Positions 1 to 6,416 of a stretch of DNA of 10,918 bases are shown here, piece by piece. The position numbers and the translations under genes were made by a program. Source of the stretch: an uncultured Chloroflexota bacterium (lineage in GTDB: Bacteria > Chloroflexota > Dehalococcoidia > UBA2247 > RBG-13-53-26); NCBI GenBank assembly GCA_937860285.1, contig CALMBS010000157.1:1-10918 (forward strand), given 5' to 3'. Each line of letters opens with the position of its first letter. The stretch's first letter is position 1. Under the pieces are notes generated by a model, which was not told the origin of the DNA, made no database searches, and worked only from the letters and a program-made list of their open reading frames with translations.

Positions 1-500
1 GACTGGACGCTCTCTTCTTCCAGCGAGATCAGTGGGAAGGTCCCCTGGATATACTGGTTCAGGCCGTTGACCACCTGGCTCAGGATGGGGACCAGTATCT
101 GCTGGTTGGAGGTGCGGCTGGGGTCATAGTAGACCCGGATGGCCGCCGGCTGCTTCTGCGCTAGGGAGGCGTCCATGGCGGCCGGGATGACGATGACCGC
201 GTCCAGGTCGCCGTCTTCCAGCGATGCCGTGAGCTCGTCCAGGGGGCCGGACTGCACCTTGAACACCTCGTCGCCGGCCTCCAGGACCACGCTGTCCAGG
301 GCCTGCGTGATCATGGCAGTGCCCTGCGGGGAGCCCTCGTCCACTACCCCGACGTCGAAGCTCTGCGCTCCCACGTTGCGGAAGGCCCAGCCGAAGAGCA
401 GGATAAACATGATGGGGAAGATGAAGGTGAAGAACAGGGCCCCGCGGTCTCTGACGAACTGCAGGTAGTAGGAGACGAAGACGGCGCGGAAGGCCTTCAA
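1..500 (-). CDS. ABC-2 type transporter permease, N-terminal part (cut by window edge)
   Basis: This is the membrane subunit of an ABC-2 exporter, paired with the ATPase encoded just upstream. Reading leftwards from 500 gives 166 open codons. They begin MKAFRAVFVSYYLQFVRDRG, followed by one strongly hydrophobic helix (about residues 21-40, ALFFTFIFPIMFILLFGWAF). After that comes a soluble stretch that keeps going to the edge and contains FDVGVVDEGSPQG and AVIVIPAAMD. One N-terminal helix followed by a large extracytoplasmic domain is the layout of the ABC-2 subfamily that exports drugs, lipids or polymers; the remaining helices should lie beyond the window. The start is TTG at 498-500. It overlaps the ATPase stop codon (TTGA), so the two genes are probably translationally coupled. 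The substrate cannot be told from the sequence. Confidence 0.85.
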   Translation of the reverse strand, partial: MKAFRAVFVSYYLQFVRDRGALFFTFIFPIMFILLFGWAFRNVGAQSFDVGVVDEGSPQGTAMITQALDSVVLEAGDEVFKVQSGPLDELTASLEDGDLDAVIVIPAAMDASLAQKQPAAIRVYYDPSRTSNQQILVPILSQVVNGLNQYIQGTFPLISLEEESVQ

Positions 501-1426
501 TCCCGTATCCTCTTTCCGGTCAGCTTCAGGAAGACGTCCTCCAGGGTGGGCTGGCGCACGGACAGCTCCGAGATCTCAGCCGACCGCTGCGAGGCCATGC
601 CCAGCAGCGCGGCAATGGTGGACGGGATGTTGTTAGTGTAGACGATGATCTCGTCCCCGTCCCGGTGCATCTTGCAGACGCCGGTGAGCCCGGTGATGAC
701 CTCGTCGCCGGGGTAGTCCTTCATCTTGAACTGGATGGCGCTCTCCCTGGTGTGGGCCTCTATCAGCCTCTGCGGCGTGTCCATGGCGATGATCTTGCCG
801 TAGTCCATGATGGCGATGCGGTCGCAGAGCCGCTGCGCCTCCTCCATGTAGTGCGTGGTCAGCACCACCGTCTTCCCGGTGTGGCGGAAGGTCTCGATCA
901 CGTCCCACATGGTGCGCCGGGCCTGGGGGTCCAGGCCGGTGGTGGGCTCGTCGAGGAAGATGATGTCCGGGTCGTTGACGAAGGCCAGGGCCACCGAGAG
1001 GCGCTGCTGCTGCCCGCCGGAGAGGTTCTTGAACTGCACTTTGTGGCTGGCCTGGAGGGCCGCCATCTCGACTACCCGCGACGCAGGGAGGGGCTTGCGG
1101 TAGAGGCTGGCGAAGAAGCCGATCGTCTCACGCACGGTGAGGCTGGGGAAGAGGGCCGGGCTCTGCGGCTGGACGCCGATGCGCTCCTTCACGGCCCTGG
1201 TGTCCTTGGAGACGTCCAGCCCCAGCACGGTCGCTGTTCCGCCGTCGGCCGGGCGCAGGCCCTCTACAATCTCCACGGTGGTGGTCTTCCCGGCACCGTT
1301 GGGGCCCAGCATGCCGAACACTTCTCCCTGGCTGACCTCGAAGCTGATCCCGTCCACGGCCTTGATGTCGCCGTAGGACTTGGCCAGGTTGGTGACCGCG
1401 ATGACCTTGTTGCCTGATTCGGCCAT
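497..1426 (-). CDS. ABC-2 type exporter, ATP-binding subunit
   Basis: This is the nucleotide-binding subunit (309 aa) that powers the permease encoded next to it at the inner face of the membrane. All ATPase motifs are intact: Walker A GPNGAGKTT (41-49), Q-loop Q88 in GVQPQS, signature LSGGQ (135-139), Walker B IIFLDEP (155-161), D-loop GLD (164-166) and switch His192 in LTTHYMEEA. The C-terminal extension of about 90 residues ends in RQPTLEDVFLKLTGK, which is typical of CcmA/DrrA-like exporter ATPases. The start is ATG at 1424-1426 with only a weak GGA upstream. The gene lies 34 bp after pcm on the same strand and is probably co-transcribed with it. The family assignment is secure, but the cargo (drug, lipid, sodium or polysaccharide) is unknown. 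Confidence 0.95.
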   Translation of the reverse strand: MAESGNKVIAVTNLAKSYGDIKAVDGISFEVSQGEVFGMLGPNGAGKTTTVEIVEGLRPADGGTATVLGLDVSKDTRAVKERIGVQPQSPALFPSLTVRETIGFFASLYRKPLPASRVVEMAALQASHKVQFKNLSGGQQQRLSVALAFVNDPDIIFLDEPTTGLDPQARRTMWDVIETFRHTGKTVVLTTHYMEEAQRLCDRIAIMDYGKIIAMDTPQRLIEAHTRESAIQFKMKDYPGDEVITGLTGVCKMHRDGDEIIVYTNNIPSTIAALLGMASQRSAEISELSVRQPTLEDVFLKLTGKRIRD

Positions 1427-1460
1427 GGTTGTCCGGATAGTGTACTACAAAAGCCCTCTG

Positions 1461-2111
1461 CTATGCGTCCTGCTCGCTCCAGGCGCCTTCCCCGATGAGG
1501 GGCACCCAGCGGCAGGGCCCCAGGTCCTCCATCATCGTGTCGCGTTCCCTTTTGACCACCCGGACCAGGTTCTGCTCGTAGCGCGAGCCGACGGGAATGA
1601 CCAGCCGGCCGCCCACGGCCAGCTGGTCCACGAGAACCTGCGGCACCCGGGGGGCGCCGGCGCTGACCAGAATGGCGTCGTAGGGGGCCTCGGCGGGCCA
1701 GCCGAGGGTGGCCCCGGCCGGGTGCACCTCTATGTTGGTGTACCCCAGCCTCCCCAGGGCTTCCTCGGCCTTCCGGACCAGGTCGGCGATCCGCTCCACC
1801 GTGATCACCCGCCGCGCCAGCTCGGCCAGTATGGCGGCCTGGTAGCCGCTGCCGGTGCCCACCTCCAGGACCTTCTCCGGGCCTTCAAGGTCCAGCGCCT
1901 CGGTCATGATGGCCACCATGAGCGGTTGTGAGATGGTCTGGCCATGGCCGATGGGGAGGGGGCGGTCATCGTACGCCGAGGGCCACTGGCTGCTGCCCAC
2001 AAACAGCTCCCGGGGCACGCGTCCCATGGCGGCCAGGACCCGCTGGTCCCTGATTTCGCGCCGCAGGAACTCGATGAGGCGGTGGCGCTCGGCGGAGAAG
2101 TCGGTGACCAA
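1461..2111 (-). CDS. pcm: Protein-L-isoaspartate O-methyltransferase
   Basis: This cytoplasmic repair enzyme uses S-adenosylmethionine to methylate L-isoaspartyl residues in aged proteins, which starts their return to L-aspartate. The 216 aa match the family's usual length of about 205-220. The family hallmarks are present: GHGQTISQP (55-63), which holds the conserved substrate-side Ser61; the SAM-binding motif I VLEVGTGSGY (81-90); the acidic post-I motif VITVERI (102-108); and GGRLVIPVG near the C terminus. The start is TTG at 2109-2111, chosen because GGAG lies 7 nt upstream and a promoter lies just beyond it. This is the first gene of the leftward unit that continues into the ABC exporter. 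No functional link between repair and export is evident. Confidence 0.95.
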   Translation of the reverse strand: MVTDFSAERHRLIEFLRREIRDQRVLAAMGRVPRELFVGSSQWPSAYDDRPLPIGHGQTISQPLMVAIMTEALDLEGPEKVLEVGTGSGYQAAILAELARRVITVERIADLVRKAEEALGRLGYTNIEVHPAGATLGWPAEAPYDAILVSAGAPRVPQVLVDQLAVGGRLVIPVGSRYEQNLVRVVKRERDTMMEDLGPCRWVPLIGEGAWSEQDA

Positions 2112-2118
2112 GGCTGCA

Positions 2119-2122
2119 CTCC
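2119..2122 (-). promoter_or_regulatory. Ribosome binding site deciding the pcm TTG start
   Basis: On the minus strand GGAG lies 7 nt before TTG at 2109-2111. There is no ATG near that position. The spacing is what favours the TTG as the pcm start. Confidence 0.55.
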
Positions 2123-2134
2123 GGTTCTGGTTAG

Positions 2135-2163
2135 ATTCTAGGCCAAGGAGCGGGACCAGTCCA
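2135..2163 (-). promoter_or_regulatory. Sigma70-like promoter for pcm / ABC exporter unit
   Basis: Reading leftwards, TGGACT (2158-2163; 4 of 6 to TTGACA) is followed by a 17-bp spacer and TAGAAT (2135-2140; 5 of 6 to TATAAT). Transcription would start near 2128 and leave a leader of about 16 nt that contains the GGAG site. The consensus fit and the fit with the TTG start support each other, but this is prediction only. Confidence 0.5.
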
Positions 2164-2215
2164 GGGGCGACGGCAGTCCTGGCCGGCCCCGGTGCCGGCC
2201 AATGGCCGCCGGGGA

Positions 2216-2245
2216 TTGAGCTTCCACCCGGCCATGCACTATAAT
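2216..2245 (+). promoter_or_regulatory. Sigma70-like promoter for the pgk operon
   Basis: TTGAGC (2216-2221; its first four bases match TTGACA) is followed by an 18-bp spacer and a perfect TATAAT (2240-2245). A perfect -10 is conspicuous in sequence this GC-rich. The predicted start near 2252 gives a leader of about 80 nt before pgk. The site is divergent from the pcm promoter, with the two -35 boxes about 52 bp apart, so a regulator bound between them could affect both. Confidence 0.6.
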
Positions 2246-2281
2246 CCCATCACCGGCCGGATGCCCCGGCCTGGCCATCCA

Positions 2282-2312
2282 TCCGGAGCAGCGGGCAGCC
2301 ACGCTGTCCGGA
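2282..2312 (+). promoter_or_regulatory. Stem-loop in the pgk operon 5' leader
   Basis: TCCGGA (2282-2287), a bulged G2288 and CAGCG (2289-2293) pair with CGCTG (2302-2306) and TCCGGA (2307-2312). The result is an 11-bp stem with an 8-nt loop. It ends 8 nt before the pgk ribosome binding site. No T-run follows, so it is not a standard intrinsic terminator. It could stabilise the 5' end of the message, bind a protein, or limit ribosome access. I recognise no known riboswitch. Confidence 0.45.
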
Positions 2313-2320
2313 GGGGCAAA

Positions 2321-2326
2321 AGGGGG
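2321..2326 (+). promoter_or_regulatory. Ribosome binding site deciding the pgk TTG start
   Basis: AGGGGG lies 7 nt before TTG at 2334-2336. No ATG lies near the expected N terminus of phosphoglycerate kinase, so this site supports the TTG start. Confidence 0.55.
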
Positions 2327-2333
2327 TAGCGGA

Positions 2334-3518
2334 TTGAACAAGAAGACAGTCAGGGACATAGATGTCAGCGGCCGGAAGGTGCTGGTGAGGGTGGATTTCA
2401 ACGTCCCCCTGGACAAGAAGACGAACGAGATCACCGATGACACGCGCATCGAGGCGGCGCTGCCGACCATCAGGTACCTCATCGAGCACAAGGCCCGCGT
2501 CATACTCTGCTCACACCTGGGCCGCCCCAAGGGGGTGACCCCCGCGCTCACCCTGAAGCCGGTGGCCGCCCGCCTGGCGAAGGTCCTGGGCCGGCCGGTG
2601 CAGACGGCGGACGACTGTGTCGGGCCGGCGGCGGCGGCGGCGGCGGCGGCCCTGCGCGACGGTGAGGTCCTCCTCCTGGAGAACCTCCGTTTCCACGAGG
2701 AGGAGGAGAAGAACGCCCCGGCCTTCGCCAGATCGCTGGCTTCCCTGGCGGAGGTGTATGTCAACGACGCCTTCGGGACGGCGCACCGGGCCCACGCTTC
2801 CACGGCGGGCGTCACCGCGTACCTGCCGGGGGTGGCGGGGTTCCTGATGGAGAAGGAGCTGGAGTACCTCGGCAGGGCCCTGGCCAGCCCGGCGCGCCCC
2901 TTCGCCATGATCGTGGGCGGGGCCAAGGTGAGCGACAAGATCACCATGCTGGACAACATATTGCCGCGGGTGGACGCCCTGGTCATCGGCGGCGGCATGG
3001 CCAACACCTTCCTCAAGGCCCTGGGGCACGATGTGGGCGCCTCGAAGGTGGAGAACGAGCAGCTGGACTTCGCCCGGGGCCTGGCGGCCAGGGCCGGGGA
3101 GAAGGGCGTTAGCCTGCTGCTGCCGTCCGACGCGGAGGCCGCCGAGAAGTTCGAGGCGGACTCGCCCCACCGGACGGTGAGCGTGGACCAGGTGCCGCAG
3201 GGTTGGATGCTGCTGGACATCGGCCCGGAGACGGTGAAGCGCTTCAGCCAGGAGATCGGTCGGGCGAAGACCGTGGTGTGGAACGGCCCCATGGGGGTCT
3301 TCGAGTTCCCCGCCTTTGCCAGGGGGACGCAGGCCATGGCGGCCCTGCTGGCGAAGCTCGCGGCCACCACCATCATCGGGGGCGGCGACACGGCGGCCGC
3401 GGTGGAGCAGCAGGGGCTGGCGGGCAGGATGACCCACGTCTCGACCGGTGGAGGGGCGTCACTGGAGTTCCTGGAGGGCAAGACCCTGCCGGGCGTTGCG
3501 GCGCTGCAGGACAGGTAA
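2334..3518 (+). CDS. pgk: Phosphoglycerate kinase
   Basis: This cytoplasmic enzyme interconverts 1,3-bisphosphoglycerate plus ADP and 3-phosphoglycerate plus ATP, in glycolysis or gluconeogenesis. At 394 aa it is full length for a bacterial enzyme. Conserved elements appear in order: RVDFNVP (19-25), DTRI (36-39), SHLGRPKG (60-67), LENLRFHEEEEKN (115-127), the substrate-binding HRAHAS (151-156), GGAKVSDKI (195-203), WNGPMGVFE (from 316), the nucleotide-site GGGDTAAAV, and STGGGASLEFLEGK near the C terminus. The start is TTG, preceded by AGGGGG. It is the first gene of the long rightward unit, and the apgM start follows its stop after 3 nt. One oddity is an eight-alanine run (99-106) encoded by a pure GGC tract, in a surface region that is variable in the family. 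The usual partner gene, gap (glyceraldehyde-3-phosphate dehydrogenase), is not adjacent. Confidence 0.97.
   Translation: MNKKTVRDIDVSGRKVLVRVDFNVPLDKKTNEITDDTRIEAALPTIRYLIEHKARVILCSHLGRPKGVTPALTLKPVAARLAKVLGRPVQTADDCVGPAAAAAAAALRDGEVLLLENLRFHEEEEKNAPAFARSLASLAEVYVNDAFGTAHRAHASTAGVTAYLPGVAGFLMEKELEYLGRALASPARPFAMIVGGAKVSDKITMLDNILPRVDALVIGGGMANTFLKALGHDVGASKVENEQLDFARGLAARAGEKGVSLLLPSDAEAAEKFEADSPHRTVSVDQVPQGWMLLDIGPETVKRFSQEIGRAKTVVWNGPMGVFEFPAFARGTQAMAALLAKLAATTIIGGGDTAAAVEQQGLAGRMTHVSTGGGASLEFLEGKTLPGVAALQDR
2627..2650 (+). repeat. (GGC)8 trinucleotide tract inside pgk
   Basis: There are eight uninterrupted GGC units. Read in the pgk frame as GCG codons they make most of the eight-alanine run at residues 99-106. 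A change of whole units would keep the frame, so the tract could vary in length by slippage without breaking the enzyme. Confidence 0.85.
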
Positions 3519-3521
3519 CCC

Positions 3522-4727
3522 ATGGACAGGATGTCACACATCAGCCAGCTGGCCATGACCTCCCCGGGCCGGATCGTCATGGTGGTCATGGACGGCCTGG
3601 GCGGGCTGCCTCACCCCGACACGGGGCAGACGGAGCTGGAGACGGCCCGGACCCCTAACCTGGACCGGATGGCCCGGGAGGGCATCTGCGGGCTCTCCGA
3701 CCCGCTGGGGCCGGGCCTGACGCCGGGCAGCGGCCCGGGCCACCTGGGCCTCTTCGGTTATGACCCGTTTGCATTCGTTATCGGGCGGGGGGTCCTGGAG
3801 GCCCTGGGCATCGACTTCCCGCTGGAGCCGGGGGACGTGGCGGCGCGGGGCAATTTCTGCAGCGTGGACGAGAACGGCCTGATCACCGACCGGCGGGCGG
3901 GGAGGATATCCACGGAGGTCTGCGTGCAGCTCTGCCAGGAGCTGGGCCGGATCACCCTGCCGGGGGTGAAGGCCCTGGTGGCGGCGGTCGAAGGCCACCG
4001 GTTCCTGCTGGTGCTGCGGGGGGCCGGCCTCAGCGCGGAGCTGGGGGATTCGGACCCGCAGAAGCTGGGGGTGGCGCCGAAGAAGGTGGAGCCGCTGGCC
4101 GGGGCGGCAGGGCCCACGGCGGCCGCCGTCAACGAGTGGGTGGGCAGGGCCGGGGCGGTGCTGGCCGGGCACCATCCCGCCAACATGGTGGTGCTGCGGG
4201 GTTTCTCGCAGCGGCCGCTCCTGCCCTCCATGGGTGAGCTGTTCAAGCTGGACCCGGTGGCCATCGCGGCCTATCCGATGTACCGGGGCCTGGCGCGCCT
4301 GGTGGGGATGAAGGTGGTGTCCTGCGGGCGGGAGCTGGCGGAGGAGTTCGCCTCGCTGGAGAAGCTGTATCCGGGGCACGACTTCCTGTTCCTGCACGTG
4401 AAGAAGACGGACTCGGCCGGGGAGGACGGCGATTTCGCCCGGAAGGTGAAGGCCATAGAAGAGGTGGACGGGCTGATGCCCCGGATCACCGCGCTCCACC
4501 CGGATGTCATCGTGGTCACCGGGGACCACTCGACGCCGGCGGTGATGAAGGCCCACAGCTGGCACCCGGTCCCCTTCCTGCTGAGCTCGCCGCTGTGCCG
4601 GCCCGATGAGGCCACCGAGTTCTCGGAGCGGGCCTGCGCCAGGGGCGGGCTGGGGCGTTTCCCGGCCCTGGACATCATGCCGCTGGCCCTGGCCCACGCG
4701 CAGAAACTGGGCAAATACGGTGCCTGA
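3522..4727 (+). CDS. apgM: Cofactor-independent phosphoglycerate mutase, archaeal (ApgM) type
   Basis: This enzyme interconverts 3- and 2-phosphoglycerate through a phosphoserine intermediate and needs divalent metal but no 2,3-bisphosphoglycerate. It belongs to the alkaline-phosphatase-like metalloenzyme superfamily. The 401 aa match the ApgM length of about 400, shorter than the roughly 510 aa of GpmI. Visible motifs are VMDGLGG with metal ligand Asp24; TPGSGPGHLGLFGYDP (67-82) with probable catalytic Ser70; HVKKTDSAGEDGD with His292 and Asp297; VVTGDHSTP with Asp335 and His336; and AHSWHPVP with His345. The start ATG 3522 is served by AGGACAGG overlapping the end of pgk; in-frame ATGs at 3531 and 3555 are alternatives. 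Its place between pgk and tpiA fits co-expression of the lower glycolytic steps. The same fold includes phosphonopyruvate decarboxylase relatives, but the motifs and context favour the mutase. Confidence 0.95.
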   Translation: MDRMSHISQLAMTSPGRIVMVVMDGLGGLPHPDTGQTELETARTPNLDRMAREGICGLSDPLGPGLTPGSGPGHLGLFGYDPFAFVIGRGVLEALGIDFPLEPGDVAARGNFCSVDENGLITDRRAGRISTEVCVQLCQELGRITLPGVKALVAAVEGHRFLLVLRGAGLSAELGDSDPQKLGVAPKKVEPLAGAAGPTAAAVNEWVGRAGAVLAGHHPANMVVLRGFSQRPLLPSMGELFKLDPVAIAAYPMYRGLARLVGMKVVSCGRELAEEFASLEKLYPGHDFLFLHVKKTDSAGEDGDFARKVKAIEEVDGLMPRITALHPDVIVVTGDHSTPAVMKAHSWHPVPFLLSSPLCRPDEATEFSERACARGGLGRFPALDIMPLALAHAQKLGKYGA

Positions 4728-4731
4728 CGAG

Positions 4732-4737
4732 AGGAGA
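4732..4737 (+). promoter_or_regulatory. Ribosome binding site of tpiA
   Basis: AGGAGA lies 3 nt before ATG 4741 and would touch the in-frame ATG at 4738. The spacing favours 4741. Without this site the reading frame could be extended back into apgM to 4606. Confidence 0.6.
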
Positions 4738-4740
4738 ATG

Positions 4741-5499
4741 ATGCGCTTACCGATTATTGCCGGAAACTGGAAGATGAACACCACGGTCGAGGAGGCGGTG
4801 GCGCTGGTGCGGGACATGCTGGGCGGCCTGGAGGACATCGAGGGGGTGGAGAAGGTAGTCTGCCCGCCCTTTGTCTCCCTGGCGGAGGTCAAGCCGGTGC
4901 TGGAGCACTCGTCGGTGAAGCTGGGGGCCCAGAACCTGCATTTCGAGGAGAAGGGGGCCTACACCGGCGAGGTGTCCCCGGCCATGCTGGCCGGGCTGTG
5001 CCGGTACGTCATCGTGGGCCACTCCGAGAGGCGGCAGTACTTCGGGGAGACCGACGAGACCGTGAACCGGAAGGTGAAGGCGGCCCTCAAGCACCAGCTG
5101 TTGCCCATCATGTGCGTGGGCGAGACCCTGGCCGAGAACGAGGCTGGCAAGACGGAGGAGGTGGTCACCAGGCAGGTGAAGAAGGGTCTGGCCGGGATCG
5201 AGCAGCCCGGCGGGCTGGTGATAGCCTACGAGCCCATCTGGGCCATCGGCACGGGCAGGGCGGCCACGGGCCAGCAGGCCAACGCCACCGTCGGCCTGAT
5301 CCGGCGGACGGTGCGGGACCTCTACGGAGGGCAGGTGGCGGAAGGGCTGCGGATCCAGTACGGGGGCAGCGTGACCGGGGCCAACATCGTGGAGTTCATC
5401 TCACAGCCGGAGATAGACGGCGGCCTGGTGGGTGGGGCCAGCCTCAAGGCCCCCGAGTTCGTCAGCATCGTGGAGCAGACCGCCAAGACCAAGCGTTGA
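4741..5499 (+). CDS. tpiA: Triosephosphate isomerase
   Basis: This cytoplasmic TIM-barrel enzyme interconverts dihydroxyacetone phosphate and glyceraldehyde-3-phosphate. At 252 aa it has normal length. It begins MRLPIIAGNWKMN with Asn9 and catalytic Lys11, then shows VGHSERR with the electrophile His94, AYEPIWAIGTG with the catalytic base Glu164 and the mobile loop 6, and the phosphate-gripping YGGSV (208-211) and GGLVGGASL (227-235). The start ATG 4741 was chosen by ribosome binding site spacing; ATG 4738 would add one methionine. A gap of 13 nt follows apgM, the largest gap in the operon. Its TGA stop shares one base with the miaA ATG (TGATG), so miaA is probably translated by coupling. Confidence 0.97.
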   Translation: MRLPIIAGNWKMNTTVEEAVALVRDMLGGLEDIEGVEKVVCPPFVSLAEVKPVLEHSSVKLGAQNLHFEEKGAYTGEVSPAMLAGLCRYVIVGHSERRQYFGETDETVNRKVKAALKHQLLPIMCVGETLAENEAGKTEEVVTRQVKKGLAGIEQPGGLVIAYEPIWAIGTGRAATGQQANATVGLIRRTVRDLYGGQVAEGLRIQYGGSVTGANIVEFISQPEIDGGLVGGASLKAPEFVSIVEQTAKTKR

Positions 5500-6416
5500 T
5501 GAAGACTGTAGTAGCTGTCGTCGGCCCTACGGCCGTGGGCAAGAGCCGCCTGGCGGCCCTTCTGGCCCGGACCTTCAACGGAGAGGTCATCAGTGCGGAC
5601 AGCCGGCAGGTGTACCGCTACATGGACATCGGCACGGCCAAGCCGACGGCCGAGGAGCGGTCCGCCGTGCCGCATCACCTGATCGACGTGGTCGACCCCG
5701 ATGCCGACTTCAGCGTGGCGCTGTACCAGAACCTGGCGGCGGATGCCATCAACCGCGTCTTTCACCAGGGCAAGCTGCCCATCCTGGCGGGCGGAAGCGG
5801 TCTCTACGTGTGGTCGATGGTGGAGGGCTGGGAGATCCCGCGCATTGAGCCGGACCCTGGCCTGAGGAGCCGGCTGGAGGCCCAGGCTGCTGCGGAGGGG
5901 GCCAGGTCCCTCTACCGGGAGCTGGAGAGGGTGGACCCGGAGGCGGCCGCCTCCATCGATCCCCGCAACCTGCGGCGGGTAATTCGGGCCCTGGAGATAC
6001 GCTACACCACCGGCCGGGCCGGGGCGGAGAGGAGACTCAAGAAGGCGCCCCCGTTCCAGACCCTGGTCGTGGGACTGACCGCGGAGAGACGCCGGCTCTA
6101 CCACATGATCGACCAGCGTGTAGACCGGATGATGGAGCAGGGGCTGGTGCAGGAGGTCAGGGCGCTGCTCAAGAAGGGCTACGGCCCGGGGCTGCCGGCG
6201 ATGTCCAGCGTGGGCTACAAGGAGATCTACGAGGTCCTGGGCGGCAAGATGGGCCTGGCCACGGCGGTGCACCGGATGAAGTTCGAGACCCACCGCTTTG
6301 CCCGTCACCAGTACGCCTGGTTCCGGCCCAATGACCCGCGGATCCGCTGGTTCGATGCCGAGCGTGACGCCGAAGAGGGACCGATGGCCGCGGTGCGGGA
6401 GGCCGTGGGCAGGTGA
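5499..6416 (+). CDS. miaA: tRNA dimethylallyltransferase
   Basis: This enzyme transfers a dimethylallyl group from dimethylallyl diphosphate to N6 of A37 in tRNAs that read codons starting with U, which stabilises codon-anticodon pairing. The 305 aa are typical. Evidence is the P-loop GPTAVGKS (9-16), SADSRQVYRYMDIGTAKP (32-49, with Asp34), HHLIDVV (59-65), the GGSGLY block (98-103), RNLRRVIRALEI, the SSVGYKEI motif, and a C-terminal RFARHQYAWFRP matching the family's tRNA-binding end. The start ATG overlaps the tpiA stop by one base, and the stop overlaps the next gene's GTG by four bases. It therefore sits inside a glycolytic/envelope transcription unit, not beside its frequent partners mutL or hfq. 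No key residue appears to be missing. Confidence 0.96.
   Translation: MKTVVAVVGPTAVGKSRLAALLARTFNGEVISADSRQVYRYMDIGTAKPTAEERSAVPHHLIDVVDPDADFSVALYQNLAADAINRVFHQGKLPILAGGSGLYVWSMVEGWEIPRIEPDPGLRSRLEAQAAAEGARSLYRELERVDPEAAASIDPRNLRRVIRALEIRYTTGRAGAERRLKKAPPFQTLVVGLTAERRRLYHMIDQRVDRMMEQGLVQEVRALLKKGYGPGLPAMSSVGYKEIYEVLGGKMGLATAVHRMKFETHRFARHQYAWFRPNDPRIRWFDAERDAEEGPMAAVREAVGR

Noticed and set aside
2282..2312. Leader hairpin as an intrinsic terminator or known riboswitch
   Set aside because: No T-run follows it and no conserved riboswitch core is visible. It is kept only as a leader structure.
2138..3589. Long open frame on the minus strand opposite pgk
   Set aside because: It mirrors pgk codons in GC-rich DNA, shows no domain motif, and is Ser/Arg/Pro-rich in the way antisense shadows are. 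pgk itself is fully supported.
4606..4740. Longer start for triosephosphate isomerase inside apgM
   Set aside because: The family begins at about MRLPIIAGNWKMN and a ribosome binding site precedes ATG 4741. The extension is a shadow of the apgM C terminus.
3534..4892. Long minus-strand frame opposite apgM and tpiA
   Set aside because: It spans two well-supported plus-strand genes and its product is His/Arg/Gln/Pro-rich with no recognisable motif, so it is an antisense shadow.
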